64,000 bases of DNA from Ferruginibacter sp. (GTDB lineage: Bacteria; Bacteroidota; Bacteroidia; Chitinophagales; Chitinophagaceae): NCBI GenBank assembly GCA_025963635.1, contig JAOQAK010000081.1, positions 1-64,000 of the forward strand, given 5' to 3'. A program made the position numbers and the translations under genes. Under the pieces are notes generated by a model. The model saw only the letters and a list, made by a program, of their open reading frames with translations, did no database searches and was not told the origin of the DNA. Shown in pieces: positions 32,753-43,102 of the stretch (position 1 is its first letter; each line of letters begins with the position of its first letter).

Positions 32753-35269
32753 ATGCAATTTGAAGGAGAACACCTGCTGATAGGTAAAACCGGCCACTTA
32801 TTTGTTTTAATCGCTTTCACCACCTCCTTGCTTAGCACGATTGCCTATTTTATTGCAGGCAGAAAAAGCGATCCGGCAGAAAAATTATCCTGGGTTCGGT
32901 TTGCGCGGATTAGCTTCCTAGCACAGGTTGCTGCTGTACTGGTAGTATTTTCGTCCATATTTTATATATGTTCCCATCACTATATTGAATATTTGTATGC
33001 GTATAAGCATACTTCAAAAGAGCTGGAATTCAAATACCTTTTTGCTTCCATTTGGGAAGATCAAAGCGGCAGCTTCCTCCTGTGGAGCATCTGGCATTGC
33101 ATCATTGGTATTTTTCTTATAAGGAAAAGCAAGGAGTGGGAAGCTCCTGTAATGTCAGTGATTAGTTTGGCGCAGTTGTTTTTGGCCATGATGATCATGG
33201 GTGTGTATATTTTCGGAACCAAGATTGGCAATAGCCCCTTCGTTTTAACAAGAGATGAAATCAATGGCCCCATTTTCGCTATGCCAAATTACCTGAGTAT
33301 GATTAAAGACGGTGTGGGATTGAATGTGCTGCTTCGTAATTACTGGATGGTAATTCACCCGCCTGTATTGTTTTTAGGCTTCGCTTCTACCATTGTTCCC
33401 TTTGCATATGCTTATGCGGGTATTCAATCTAAACGATATGGTGACTGGGTAAAGCCTGCCCTGCCATGGGGATTGTTCTGCGCCTGTGTATTGGGAGTGG
33501 GCATCATGATGGGTGGCAAGTGGGCCTATGAATCCTTATCGTTTGGAGGATACTGGGCATGGGATCCGGTAGAAAATGCTTCACTGGTTCCGTGGCTGAT
33601 ATTGGTTGCCGGTCTGCATACCATGGTAATTTACAAAGCCACCGGGCATTCATTAAGGGCGAGTTACCTTTTTGCCATCCTAACATTCGTATTTATTCTT
33701 TACTCTACCTTTTTAACAAGAACAGGTGTTTTAGGCGATACTTCCGTACATGCTTTTGCCGAATCCGGCCGGCCGATGTTCAACCTGATTCGCATTTTTC
33801 TGGCCGCTTTTACAATTCCTGCCCTTGTATTGTTTTTTATCAACTTAAAAAAAATCCCTGCTATTCACAAGGAAGAGACCACCAATTCCCGCGAGTTCTG
33901 GATGTTTATCGGATCACTGGTTTTCTTTTTATCGGCGATGTTCATCATTGCCAAAACTTCTACACCGGTTTTTAATGCCATCTTCAATACCAAGCTTGCA
34001 CCACCGGAAAATATTGAATTTTCATATAATAAAGTAATTGTACTGGTGGCCATTATTGTTGGTATTTTGAGTGCTATTACACAGTATTTTAAATACAAAA
34101 GCACTCAACCTGGTTTCATACTTAAAAAGCTTGCCTTTCCAACGCTGGTAGCCGCCATTATAACAATTCTATTGGCAATATTTTACCCGATTACTTATTA
34201 TAAAGAGGGACTTGGTTTTTTAGGCGCTGTTTATGTTGCGTTATTTGCCAGTATTTATGCAGTAGTGGCGAATGCGGGTTATATCTGGAGTGGATTAAAT
34301 GGAAAGCTTACATCTGCCGGAGCATCCATTGCTCATTTTGGCTTTGGATTGATGATTACAGGGATGCTTATATCTTCGGGTAATAAAAAAGTAATCAGTG
34401 AAGAAAAATTTAAAGATTTTGTCATCCAGATGGGTGTTGACCCACTCACAAAACAACAGGACAATCCTGCGGAAAATATTAACCTTGTCCGGCATGTACC
34501 AAAAAAAATGGGGCCTTATGATGTTACCTATCTGAACGATAGTACCGGCACCGAAACAGGAAGACGCTTTTACCATCTCGCATTCGAAAGAAAAGATGAG
34601 GATACAAAAGAAACAAAAGAATCTTTTACTTTAAGTCCGGATGTATACCTGATGAAGGACAACAATATGAGTAGTAACCCGGATACAAAAAACTACCTGA
34701 CACACGATGTATTTACCTATATCTCCTATGCGCTCAACCCGGAAGCTAATAAAGACACCGCTAGTTTTAAAATAACAGAAGTAGCTGAGGGGGATACGAT
34801 ATTTTATTCCAAAGGGTTTATGGTGTTGGATAAAGTGGTAAGGAATCCTCCCGCAAATAAGTTCAATATCCCGGTAACGGGGCCTGCGGTAATGGCTGAG
34901 TTTACTGTTACTGCCCAGGATAGTTCGAGATACAATGCTTCACCGATGATATTGGTAGACAGTTTTGGTATCAATCAAATTGATGACACGGTTTATGCCC
35001 AGAATTTGTATGTAAAGTTTGCAGGAGTTAGCGCCGATCAAAAAAAATTAAAGATCGGGGTTAAAGAATCTGATAAAATGATCGATTTTGTAACCTTGAA
35101 AGCTTATATTTTTCCTTATATCAACCTTGTATGGATCGGGTTAATAACAATGGCTATTGGACTGGTTATGAGCATGATCAAAAGGGCGGGTGTTACAAAA
35201 ACAACCGGTGCGGTAATACTTATCGCTGCGGCTGCGGGGTTATTTTATATGTTTTTACTGGCAAATTAG
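32753..35269 (+). CDS. ccmF: cytochrome c haem lyase CcmF / CcsA-type
   Basis: An 838-residue polytopic protein that attaches haem to apocytochrome c on the periplasmic side. About 14 helices are visible. The tryptophan-rich WWD motif reads GGYWAWDPVENASLVPW (~residues 263-279), with conserved His in HPPVLFLGF and in VAGLHTMVIY. A large periplasmic domain (about residues 540-765) precedes the last two helices, longer than in E. coli CcmF. Works with CcmE encoded just upstream. Confidence 0.94.
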   Translation: MQFEGEHLLIGKTGHLFVLIAFTTSLLSTIAYFIAGRKSDPAEKLSWVRFARISFLAQVAAVLVVFSSIFYICSHHYIEYLYAYKHTSKELEFKYLFASIWEDQSGSFLLWSIWHCIIGIFLIRKSKEWEAPVMSVISLAQLFLAMMIMGVYIFGTKIGNSPFVLTRDEINGPIFAMPNYLSMIKDGVGLNVLLRNYWMVIHPPVLFLGFASTIVPFAYAYAGIQSKRYGDWVKPALPWGLFCACVLGVGIMMGGKWAYESLSFGGYWAWDPVENASLVPWLILVAGLHTMVIYKATGHSLRASYLFAILTFVFILYSTFLTRTGVLGDTSVHAFAESGRPMFNLIRIFLAAFTIPALVLFFINLKKIPAIHKEETTNSREFWMFIGSLVFFLSAMFIIAKTSTPVFNAIFNTKLAPPENIEFSYNKVIVLVAIIVGILSAITQYFKYKSTQPGFILKKLAFPTLVAAIITILLAIFYPITYYKEGLGFLGAVYVALFASIYAVVANAGYIWSGLNGKLTSAGASIAHFGFGLMITGMLISSGNKKVISEEKFKDFVIQMGVDPLTKQQDNPAENINLVRHVPKKMGPYDVTYLNDSTGTETGRRFYHLAFERKDEDTKETKESFTLSPDVYLMKDNNMSSNPDTKNYLTHDVFTYISYALNPEANKDTASFKITEVAEGDTIFYSKGFMVLDKVVRNPPANKFNIPVTGPAVMAEFTVTAQDSSRYNASPMILVDSFGINQIDDTVYAQNLYVKFAGVSADQKKLKIGVKESDKMIDFVTLKAYIFPYINLVWIGLITMAIGLVMSMIKRAGVTKTTGAVILIAAAAGLFYMFLLAN

Positions 35270-35429
35270 CTGGTGAGACAGCTCCTTTTTCTTCAATTGA
35301 AAATCACGAGGTTCAATTCAAACGGCTGCTTTCATTCTCCTCCACATATCATTTTTTTGGTTTGCTACGTTATACATTTGATGTAAATTTAACTTAACAC
35401 ATCTCCTGAAATAGTAAATTCACGTGCTA

Positions 35430-36053
35430 ATGATCCGTTTGTGCAAATACAAAATTTTATGCATGTTTTTATCGGTTGTTTTTCTAACAACCAATAAGCA
35501 GCGGGCTTGTGCACAGCAAAACATCAACGATACAATTTTAACCTATGCAGTGATTTATAATGGCGATACCATTGAGGCAAAAACACTACCTGCGTTAGGA
35601 CTTTACTCGAGGCTTACTGCACAGCAAATGAGGGACCGGGCAAAATGGACCAGACTGCGAAATGCCGTTTATGTAACGTATCCGTATGCCAGGCGGGCAG
35701 GTGCAGTAATGAATGATATCAATGCTCATCTTGTTATAATTAATAGCAAGGAAGAACGGAAAAAGTACATACAAACCAGGGAGAAAGAGCTAAAAAAAGA
35801 GTTTACCGATCCGCTTACCAATTTATCCATTTACCAGGGAAAAGTGCTGATGAAGTTAATCAACCGGCAAACCGGCAATAATTGTTATGAGATCATTAAA
35901 GAATATAAAGGCGCTTTTACAGCCCGTTTTTACCAGACAGTTGCCTTTTTCTTCAGCAGTAATTTGAAACAGCCTTACGATAAAAGTGGCGAAGATGCTG
36001 AAATGGAAAAAATTGTGCAGGAAGTAGAAAGAATGTACGGGTATCGCGGATAG
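35430..36053 (+). CDS. DUF4294 domain-containing secreted protein
   Basis: About 207 residues with an N-terminal signal peptide (ILCMFLSVVFLTT). The mature part has YNGDTIEAKTLP, the segment AKWTRLRNAVYVTYPYAR and a long charged helix, all typical of DUF4294, a family restricted to Bacteroidota with no assigned role. The GTG at 35424 is possible but ATG 35430 is preferred. bshB1 follows after 267 bases. Confidence 0.85.
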   Translation: MIRLCKYKILCMFLSVVFLTTNKQRACAQQNINDTILTYAVIYNGDTIEAKTLPALGLYSRLTAQQMRDRAKWTRLRNAVYVTYPYARRAGAVMNDINAHLVIINSKEERKKYIQTREKELKKEFTDPLTNLSIYQGKVLMKLINRQTGNNCYEIIKEYKGAFTARFYQTVAFFFSSNLKQPYDKSGEDAEMEKIVQEVERMYGYRG

Positions 36054-36260
36054 CAGTATAGGCGCGACTTTGAGAAATGATGTATGTATGTAGATGTATT
36101 GGACATTAACAACCAGATCACTGTTTTAAAACATTACGAAGCTGATATCCTAGCGCCACACTGCAATATCCATTCAATGAGTATCTCGCTGGTTTTTCAA
36201 AATGATGCCTGGGTGCCACGGTATAATCTGTTAATTTCCCACTGTTTAAATACTTCCCCA

Positions 36261-36268
36261 TAATTTTG
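36261..36268 (+). promoter_or_regulatory. -7 promoter box of bshB1
   Basis: TAATTTTG, exact TAnnTTTG, 52 bases upstream of the bshB1 ATG. Confidence 0.5.
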
Positions 36269-36320
36269 CATTCTTAACTTTTATTTTTAAATTCCTGATT
36301 CTCCATATTAATTCTCCTAA

Positions 36321-37049
36321 ATGAAATTAGACCTGGTAGTCTTTGCAGTACATCCCGATGACGCTGAATTATCCTGTGGCGGCATTTTACTCTCGGAAAA
36401 GTTAAAGGGTAAAAAAACCGGGGTGATAGACTTAACACAGGGTGAATTGGGTACCCGTGGCACCGCTGAAACCAGGAAAGAAGAGGCTGCCGCCGCGGCA
36501 AAGATTCTGCAGTTGGATATAAGAGAAAACCTCCAAATGCCGGATGGCTTCTTTAAAAATGATGAGGAAAATCTGCTCAAAATAATTACGGCCTTAAGAA
36601 AATACCAGCCAGAGATTATTTTTTGCAACGCTCCGGAAGACCGGCATCCCGATCATGGGCGAAGCGCTAAATTGGTGGAAGATGCCGCCTTTTTATCAGG
36701 ATTAAGAAAGATAGAAACCCTGGATCACGGCGCCCCACAGGAACCCTGGAGACCAAAATACGTTTTTAATTTCATCCAGGATAAATACCTGCAACCGAGT
36801 TTTGTGATCGATATTTCCGAGGTGATGGATCAAAAGGTTGAAGCGATCAAGGCATATGGAACCCAATTTTACAACCCGTTATTGAATGAGCCGCAAACCT
36901 ATATTTCTTCTCCTGATTTCCTGGAAAGTGTTATTTACCGGTCGAAAATGTATGGTAAAATGATCGGTGTAAATTATGCGGAAGGCTTTATAAGCAAAAA
37001 AATGATAGGATTTAACAGTTTTGATTCGTTTATTAAGGAAAATACCTGA
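36321..37049 (+). CDS. bshB1: bacillithiol biosynthesis deacetylase BshB1
   Basis: A 242-residue zinc-dependent deacetylase of the LmbE/PIG-L family that makes glucosaminyl-malate for bacillithiol, the low-molecular-weight thiol of this phylum. The zinc ligands lie in AVHPDDAELSCGG (His, Asp) and in RHPDHGRSA. GELGTRGTAETRKEEA and the C-terminal ATG-like block YGTQFYN support the BshB1 assignment. bshA and bshC are not in the window. Confidence 0.94.
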   Translation: MKLDLVVFAVHPDDAELSCGGILLSEKLKGKKTGVIDLTQGELGTRGTAETRKEEAAAAAKILQLDIRENLQMPDGFFKNDEENLLKIITALRKYQPEIIFCNAPEDRHPDHGRSAKLVEDAAFLSGLRKIETLDHGAPQEPWRPKYVFNFIQDKYLQPSFVIDISEVMDQKVEAIKAYGTQFYNPLLNEPQTYISSPDFLESVIYRSKMYGKMIGVNYAEGFISKKMIGFNSFDSFIKENT

Positions 37050-37119
37050 TTTAGGGGTAAACAAACCCGGCCAAAAAGCCTTTATTGATGTACCTTGCGG
37101 GTTATTCAAATTTTAGTCA

Positions 37120-38190
37120 ATGGCAACACCAAAGTTCATTCAGTCAAGCACAGATTTTCACCACGAGTTAAAAAGAAGGGTAAATCAATATTTTACTGAT
37201 AAAAAAAAATCATCTACAGGTAATTTTAGTCTGCATATAAAAGCAATTTTTTTCTTCGCCGCATATTTTGCGCTGTATGTTCACCTTGTTTATTTTACCC
37301 CGGCAACTTGGGTTGCAATTATCGAATGTGTATTGCTGGGTTGTTTCACAGCGGCAATCGGTTTCAATGTGATGCACGATGGCGGGCACGGTAGTTTCAG
37401 CAAAAGCAAATCGCTCAATAAAATCGCAGCAGTATCAGTGAATTTTTTGGGTGCGAGCAGCATCATGTGGAATATGAAACATAATATCATTCATCATACC
37501 TACACCAATATTGATGGCATTGACGATGATATCGAGATCAAGCCTTACCTGAGAATGTGTACCACGCAAAAGCGTTATTGGATGCATCGTTTCCAACACT
37601 ACTATGTATGGTTCCTGTATACCCTTTTACATTTGATCTGGGTTTTTCTTACCGATTATCAAAAGTATTTCAAAAGAAAGATTGGCTCAGTGCCCATCAA
37701 GAAACTCACTGTAAAAGAACATTTCGGATTTTGGGGAGCTAAACTGGGCTATATCATTGTATTTATGTTGCTGCCGATTTATATGGTTGGTTTTGTTAAA
37801 TGGATGGTTGGTTTCCTGATTGCCAGTATGGTTACCGGGTTTGTTATCAGCATTGTGTTTCAACTGGCCCATACTGTAGAGCAAACCGATTTCCCCTTGC
37901 CTGTTGCTGATTCTAATAAAATAGAAAATGAATGGGCCATTCATCAAATTCAAACAACCGCTAATTTCGCCACAAAAAATAAACTGATCTCCTGGCTGGT
38001 GGGGGGATTGAATTTCCAGATTGAACACCATTTGTTTCCTAAAGTTTCTCATATTCATTACCCTGCAATCAGTAAAATCATCCGGCAAACCTGCACCGAA
38101 TTCGGAATTCACTATATTGAATATCCTAAAATGCGTCATGCCATTGCTTCTCATGCTTCTTATTTGCGCAGGATGGGAAGAGGTGATTAA
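37120..38190 (+). CDS. fatty acid (acyl-CoA/acyl-lipid) desaturase
   Basis: A 356-residue membrane di-iron desaturase. The three His boxes are HDGGHGSF (~86-93), HNIIHHTYTN (~121-130) and QIEHHLFP; Gln in place of the first His of the third box is typical of front-end (delta-5/delta-6-like) desaturases, but there is no cytochrome b5 domain. Four helices are visible, in two pairs. It adds a double bond to membrane lipids; regiospecificity is not known. Start is close to the stop of bshB1, with a 70-base spacer. Confidence 0.92.
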   Translation: MATPKFIQSSTDFHHELKRRVNQYFTDKKKSSTGNFSLHIKAIFFFAAYFALYVHLVYFTPATWVAIIECVLLGCFTAAIGFNVMHDGGHGSFSKSKSLNKIAAVSVNFLGASSIMWNMKHNIIHHTYTNIDGIDDDIEIKPYLRMCTTQKRYWMHRFQHYYVWFLYTLLHLIWVFLTDYQKYFKRKIGSVPIKKLTVKEHFGFWGAKLGYIIVFMLLPIYMVGFVKWMVGFLIASMVTGFVISIVFQLAHTVEQTDFPLPVADSNKIENEWAIHQIQTTANFATKNKLISWLVGGLNFQIEHHLFPKVSHIHYPAISKIIRQTCTEFGIHYIEYPKMRHAIASHASYLRRMGRGD

Positions 38191-38282
38191 TTTTGCTTTA
38201 CAGCCAGAACAGCCTTTGTATTCTAACCGGATCGAGGGCTTTTTTTATAAACAGCATAACAACGAACTTTAAAATATCCTAT

Positions 38283-38708
38283 ATGGGCAACTGGCATGAT
38301 AAACATGAGAAATCCTTAAAAATGGGCGATCGGCTTGCTGATTCCGTGGCAAATGGAATGGGTTCGTGGAGGTTCATTATTTTCCAAAGTATTTTTGTAG
38401 TCATCTGGATGTCGATGAATGTTATTGCGTTGATAGCCCATTGGGACCCCTACCCCTTCATCCTGCTCAATCTTATTTTTTCCACTCAGGCAGCTTATGC
38501 AGCTCCGATTATCATGATGTCGCAGAACAGGCAAAGCCAGCGAGACAGGATACAGGCCCAGGAAGATTACGTATGTAACATGGAAGCAAAAAAAGAAATT
38601 GAAGCTCTGCAATTACAGATCAGCGACCTTGAAGCAAAAAAATTAGACAAGATCATCAGGATGCTCGAGGAGATGAAAAAAAATAATAATTACTCCTCGC
38701 GGAAATAG
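38283..38708 (+). CDS. DUF1003 domain-containing membrane protein
   Basis: A 141-residue protein with two helices (WRFIIFQSIFVVIWMSMNVI and PFILLNLIFSTQAAYAAPIIM) in the DUF1003 arrangement, including DPYPFILLNL and the SQNRQSQRDR motif after the second helix. A C-terminal coiled coil (EAKKEIEALQLQISDLEAKK) ends it. The frame opens at 38193 but the GNWHDKHEKS start at 38283 matches the family. Function unknown. Confidence 0.87.
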   Translation: MGNWHDKHEKSLKMGDRLADSVANGMGSWRFIIFQSIFVVIWMSMNVIALIAHWDPYPFILLNLIFSTQAAYAAPIIMMSQNRQSQRDRIQAQEDYVCNMEAKKEIEALQLQISDLEAKKLDKIIRMLEEMKKNNNYSSRK

Positions 38709-38845
38709 TATCATAAATATCTGATGGAACGAAACGATAAATGGAACACTGTACCCCAAATGGTGATTCAGCAACACCCACCTCTCCTATTGCAACAGCC
38801 CCCCAATACAAAGTCAACGACCTTAATTGTTTGCAATATTGTATC

Positions 38846-38853
38846 TAAATTTG
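38846..38853 (+). promoter_or_regulatory. -7 promoter box of glnS
   Basis: TAAATTTG, exact TAnnTTTG, ends 19 bases before the glnS ATG. Confidence 0.55.
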
Positions 38854-38872
38854 TAGTTGAAAAATAAAAAGA

Positions 38873-40534
38873 ATGTCTGAAGAAAAGAGCCTGAATTTTA
38901 TCGAAGAAATTATTGAAGCAGATTTAGCAAATGGGAAATATGCAACTATTCTTACCCGCTTTCCACCCGAACCAAATGGATATCTTCACATTGGTCACGC
39001 GAAAAGTATTTGCCTGAATTTCGGCCTGGCATTGAAATATGGCGGTAAAACCAATCTTCGGTTTGATGACACCAATCCGGTGAAAGAAGAAACTGAATAT
39101 GTAGATAGCATCAAGGAAGATGTAACCTGGCTCGGGTTTAGCTGGGCCAATGAATTGTATGCAAGCGACTACTTTGACCAGTTACATCAATTCGCTGTAA
39201 CGCTGATCAATAAAGGGCTCGCGTACGTAGAAGACTCCAATGCAGATGAAATTGCTTCCTTAAAGGGCTCCCCTACCGAACCTGGTGAAAACAGTAAAAA
39301 CAGGGACCGGTCTATTGAAGAAAATCTTTCACTTTTTGCAGCAATGACGGAAGGGAAATACCAGGATGGGCAAAAAGTGCTGCGGGCTAAGATCGATATG
39401 GCTGCTAATAATATGCACATGCGTGACCCGATTATTTACCGGATCAAACATGCGCATCATCATCGTACAGGGGATAAATGGTGCATCTACCCGATGTACG
39501 ATTTCGCCCATGGCCAAAGTGATAGTATTGAAAAAGTTACTCACAGCATTTGTACGCTCGAATTTATACCGCATCGTGAATTATACGACTGGTTTATTGA
39601 AAAGCTCGAGATATTTCCTTCAAAGCAATATGAATTTGCCCGTCTCAATGTGACCTACACGGTAATGAGCAAACGCAAACTCCTGCAATTGGTAGAGGAG
39701 CAATATGTACAAAGTTGGGACGATCCCCGCATGCCAACGATTAGCGGTATGCGCAGAAGAGGCTATACCGCAGAAAGCATTCGGAATTTTTGTGAGAGAA
39801 TTGGTATTGCTAAAAGAGAAAACCTGATCGATGTAAGTCTCCTCGAATTTTGTGTAAGGGAAGATCTTAACAAACTTGCTAACCGGGTGATGGCTGTGGT
39901 GGATCCTGTAAAACTGGTGATCACCAATTACCCCGAAGGGCAAACTGAGGAATTGGTAAGCGAAAATGGTCCGGATGATTCCTATGGCACCCGTATCGTC
40001 CCATTCAGCAGAGAGCTTTGGATAGAAAGAGAAGACTTCATGGAAGAACCCGCTAAAAAATGGTTTCGCCTGGCACCCGGTGCAATGGTAAGGTTGAAAA
40101 GCGCATATATTGTAAAATGTGACAACTTTCAAAAAGATCCTGACGGAAATGTTACAGAGATCCATGGTACTTATATCACTGAAAGTAAGAGTGGCGATGA
40201 TATTACAGGCATCAAGGTGAAAGGAACCATTCATTGGGTAAGTGTATCCCATGCATTGCAGGCCGAAATTCGGTTATACGATCGCTTATTTAAGGTGGAA
40301 AATCCATCACAGGAAGAAGGCGATTTCAAAGATTATATCAATCCGGATTCGTTGCAGGTAATTGAAAATGCCTTTGTGGAACCCTCTTTGAAGAATGCAG
40401 CATTGTCTACTCCCTATCAGTTTATCCGCAAAGGATATTTCTGCCTCGATAAGGAAACTACTCCTGGTAAGCTGGTTTTTAACCGTACTGTCTCCTTAAA
40501 AGATGCATGGTCAAAGGAAGTTAAAAAAGCATAG
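38873..40534 (+). CDS. glnS: glutaminyl-tRNA synthetase
   Basis: A 553-residue class I synthetase that charges tRNA-Gln. The HIGH motif is in PEPNGYLHIGHAKS, the KMSKS loop reads YTVMSKRKL, and RFPPEPNG, RFDDTNP and YPMYDFAHGQSD are typical GlnRS blocks. The C-terminal anticodon-binding domains (from about residue 340) are complete. Having GlnRS means Gln-tRNA can be made directly in this organism. Confidence 0.97.
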   Translation: MSEEKSLNFIEEIIEADLANGKYATILTRFPPEPNGYLHIGHAKSICLNFGLALKYGGKTNLRFDDTNPVKEETEYVDSIKEDVTWLGFSWANELYASDYFDQLHQFAVTLINKGLAYVEDSNADEIASLKGSPTEPGENSKNRDRSIEENLSLFAAMTEGKYQDGQKVLRAKIDMAANNMHMRDPIIYRIKHAHHHRTGDKWCIYPMYDFAHGQSDSIEKVTHSICTLEFIPHRELYDWFIEKLEIFPSKQYEFARLNVTYTVMSKRKLLQLVEEQYVQSWDDPRMPTISGMRRRGYTAESIRNFCERIGIAKRENLIDVSLLEFCVREDLNKLANRVMAVVDPVKLVITNYPEGQTEELVSENGPDDSYGTRIVPFSRELWIEREDFMEEPAKKWFRLAPGAMVRLKSAYIVKCDNFQKDPDGNVTEIHGTYITESKSGDDITGIKVKGTIHWVSVSHALQAEIRLYDRLFKVENPSQEEGDFKDYINPDSLQVIENAFVEPSLKNAALSTPYQFIRKGYFCLDKETTPGKLVFNRTVSLKDAWSKEVKKA

Positions 40535-40558
40535 CGCCATCAACAAACTGTTTTAGAT

Positions 40559-40981
40559 TTAACTTTCCTTTTCTTCTTTCAGAGTAAGGTGTGGAAATGC
40601 TGATGCTACCAACATGAAGAGCGTAGCTATTAACATTAAAAAAATACCTGCTTTTTTTTCAGGACAGTACGCATTGTAGCAGGAAACATACAAGATATAC
40701 GTTTTGATAGCGTAGCCTACCGCTAATGCACAAATGAAAAGATTAGTACGCTTTGCCCATATCTTCGGCAATAACATCAATGCAATTACAATAATTCCAA
40801 AAGCAACCAGCATCTTGCCGGGTTTACCGTAATTGTTACCATAAGAATAAAAGCCGGTAAAGGTTCTTTCTGCTTCGGTAGGGATATGCGCATCAGCAAA
40901 ATAGGCCCAGGGCATAAAACAGGATATGATCAATATCACGCATGCTGCAAGACCAATCCAATGCAAAATTTTAGGAACCAT
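40559..40981 (-). CDS. hypothetical membrane protein
   Basis: A 140-residue protein with four membrane helices (residues ~7-26, 58-73, 82-100 and 111-128). Between the first two is FTGFYSYGNNYGKPGK, a motif shared with several Bacteroidota proteins of unknown role. A YNAYCPEKK loop has two of the Cys residues. It is convergent with glnS, and the tRNA-Cys terminator lies just upstream of its start. Confidence 0.68.
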   Translation of the reverse strand: MVPKILHWIGLAACVILIISCFMPWAYFADAHIPTEAERTFTGFYSYGNNYGKPGKMLVAFGIIVIALMLLPKIWAKRTNLFICALAVGYAIKTYILYVSCYNAYCPEKKAGIFLMLIATLFMLVASAFPHLTLKEEKES

Positions 40982-40987
40982 AATTTT

Positions 40988-41022
40988 AAAAAAATTCCCC
41001 CTCCATATTTGGAGAGGGATTG
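40988..41022 (-). terminator. terminator after tRNA-Cys
   Basis: On the minus strand CCCTCTCC pairs with GGAGGGGG around AAATAT, followed by AATTTTTTT. It is 10 bases past the 3' end of the tRNA gene. Confidence 0.85.
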
Positions 41023-41031
41023 TATGAAGAG

Positions 41032-41102
41032 AGGTCCCGACCAGATTCGAACTGGTGTAGAAGCTTTTGCAGAGCTTTGCCTAGCCACTCGGCCACAGGA
41101 CC
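41032..41102 (-). tRNA. tRNA-Cys (GCA)
   Basis: A 71-nt cloverleaf: acceptor GGTCCTG pairs with CGGGACC; the anticodon stem AGCT/AGCT carries the loop CTGCAAA, anticodon GCA; the T-arm has GTTCGAATC. A T discriminator base at 41032 and no encoded CCA. It has its own terminator. Confidence 0.95.
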
Positions 41103-41312
41103 ACGATGATAATTTATTGTTGAAGTCCAATTGCGCCTAACAATTGCAATTCAAAAAATAAGAGCGTAAAAAATATCTGCGGGAAATTATTTCCAACCAC
41201 AAGACAATATTGCATCTTATGTCGTGATTTTTATTGCGTTGCAAAAATAGGATTTTTTTTTATTAGAAATTACAAATAGTTAGTGCGAAATTCGGGGTTC
41301 TAAATAAAAAAA

Positions 41313-42194
41313 ATGAATCGTATAGCCGAATCAGAATTGATCATCAATGACCGCGGTGCTGTTTACCATATCAATTGCAGGCCGGAAGAAATAGGGAATA
41401 CAGTGATTACGGTAGGTGATCCGGACAGGGTAAAGGAAGTAAGTAAACATTTTGACTCCATCGAATATAAAAATCAACACCGCGAATTTATTGTCCATAC
41501 TGGCTATATTGGTAAAAAGAAGTTGAGTTGCGTAAGCACCGGCATTGGCCCCGATAATATTGATATCGTTTTGAACGAACTGGATGCATTGGTTAATATC
41601 GATATGAAAACGAGAACGATTAAAGAAAAACTCACGGCTTTAAATATAATACGGTTTGGCACATCCGGATCATTGCAGGAATCGATTCCAGTAGACAGTT
41701 TTGTGGCATCCACTCATGGTTTGGGGCTTGATAACCTGATGCATTTTTATAGGGTTAATATCAACGAAGAAGAAAATCAACTGCTGCAGGCTTTTAATAT
41801 CCATACGCAATTAGGCGCTGGTAATATATCACCTTATATTATGATGGCGAGCGGCCATTTGCTAAAGCATTTTACCAATCAATATCACCAGGGCATCACT
41901 GTAACCTGTCCCGGATTTTATGGGCCGCAAGGCAGGGTATTGCGCCTCGGTCTCGCCTATCCGCAGTTGATTGATAATCTTACAACATTTCAATTCGGTA
42001 ATCATCGCATCACTAATTTTGAAATGGAAACCTCTGCGATTTATGGCCTGTGTAAAATGTTGGGGCACCAATGTGTAAGCCTAAATGCAATTGTAGCCAA
42101 CAGGATCACTAAAGAATTTTCTAAAGATGGAGGACTGGCCGTTGAAAATTTAATCAAACACTCTTTAAATGTAATCGCTGATTCAAACCTCTAA
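41313..42194 (+). CDS. nucleoside phosphorylase (uridine phosphorylase-like)
   Basis: A 293-residue enzyme of the PNP/UDP phosphorylase family, which splits nucleosides with phosphate. VITVGDPDRVKEV, the strand VSTGIGPDNIDIVLNEL, FGTSGSLQE and the FEMETSAIYGL motif (nucleoside ribose binding) are all present. The base is not certain; uridine is the likely substrate. dapF starts 1 base after its stop, so the two are translated from one message. Confidence 0.9.
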   Translation: MNRIAESELIINDRGAVYHINCRPEEIGNTVITVGDPDRVKEVSKHFDSIEYKNQHREFIVHTGYIGKKKLSCVSTGIGPDNIDIVLNELDALVNIDMKTRTIKEKLTALNIIRFGTSGSLQESIPVDSFVASTHGLGLDNLMHFYRVNINEEENQLLQAFNIHTQLGAGNISPYIMMASGHLLKHFTNQYHQGITVTCPGFYGPQGRVLRLGLAYPQLIDNLTTFQFGNHRITNFEMETSAIYGLCKMLGHQCVSLNAIVANRITKEFSKDGGLAVENLIKHSLNVIADSNL

Positions 42195-42195
42195 T

Positions 42196-42984
42196 ATGAT
42201 AATTACATTTTATAAATACCACGGCACTGGCAACGACTTTATAATTTTAGATAACAGGGAAAATCAATGGCCTGCATTAACTACAAAACAGGTAAAACAT
42301 CTTTGCGACCGGCATTTTGGAATTGGCGCCGACGGCCTGATGTTATTAGGCAAAAAGGAAGGATATGATTTTGAAATGGTTTATTATAATGCTGATGGCA
42401 ACAAAAGTAGTATGTGCGGAAATGGTGGCAGGTGCCTTGTTAAGTTTGCATATCACCGGGGCATAATGAAAACGGCGTACAAATTTATAGCAGTAGATGG
42501 CAGTCATATTGCCGAACTTGACAGTGATGGTACGGTTCGATTGCGGATGCAGGATGTGAACCAGGTAGCTTACCATAGTTCTTACGCGGTATTGAATACA
42601 GGCTCGCCACATTTTGTAAAGTTTGCCAACGAGGTGGTTGATATCGATGTTGTTGCGACTGGTCATGAAATCCGCTACAGCAAAGAGTTTATACCTGATG
42701 GAGTGAATGTAAATTTCGTTGAGTTGACCGATGAAGATTCAATTTATGTACGCACTTACGAACGTGGTGTGGAAGATGAAACTCTAAGTTGCGGCACGGG
42801 CGTTACCGCAGCGGCACTGTTATCTGCCCATAACGAAAATGGATTTAATACGGTTGTAGTAAAAACTCCCGGCGGTTATCTTAGAGTAGAATTTGATAAA
42901 ATAGACGATCAGCATTTCAACAACATATGGCTTTGTGGCCCGGCTGAATTCGTGTACAAAGGAGAGATCCAGATAGCAGAGTAA
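42196..42984 (+). CDS. dapF: diaminopimelate epimerase
   Basis: A 262-residue cofactor-free racemase that makes meso-diaminopimelate for peptidoglycan and lysine. The two catalytic cysteines are in MCGNGGRC and LSCGTGVTAAA. YHGTGNDFIILDNR opens the protein as expected. Length is normal. Co-transcribed with the nucleoside phosphorylase. Confidence 0.97.
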   Translation: MIITFYKYHGTGNDFIILDNRENQWPALTTKQVKHLCDRHFGIGADGLMLLGKKEGYDFEMVYYNADGNKSSMCGNGGRCLVKFAYHRGIMKTAYKFIAVDGSHIAELDSDGTVRLRMQDVNQVAYHSSYAVLNTGSPHFVKFANEVVDIDVVATGHEIRYSKEFIPDGVNVNFVELTDEDSIYVRTYERGVEDETLSCGTGVTAAALLSAHNENGFNTVVVKTPGGYLRVEFDKIDDQHFNNIWLCGPAEFVYKGEIQIAE

Positions 42985-43102
42985 ATTTTAAAACAATCGA
43001 AAATTGTATCGTTACAAGTTTCAAAGTATATAAAGTATTGACGGATGATTCTTGCCGCCGACAAAATTCCTAATAACCAATATAACCACAAGTACCTGGT
43101 AA

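Noticed and set aside
36054..36320. Possible second tRNA or small gene before bshB1
   Set aside because: No cloverleaf could be formed and frames are under 15 codons; only the promoter box was kept.
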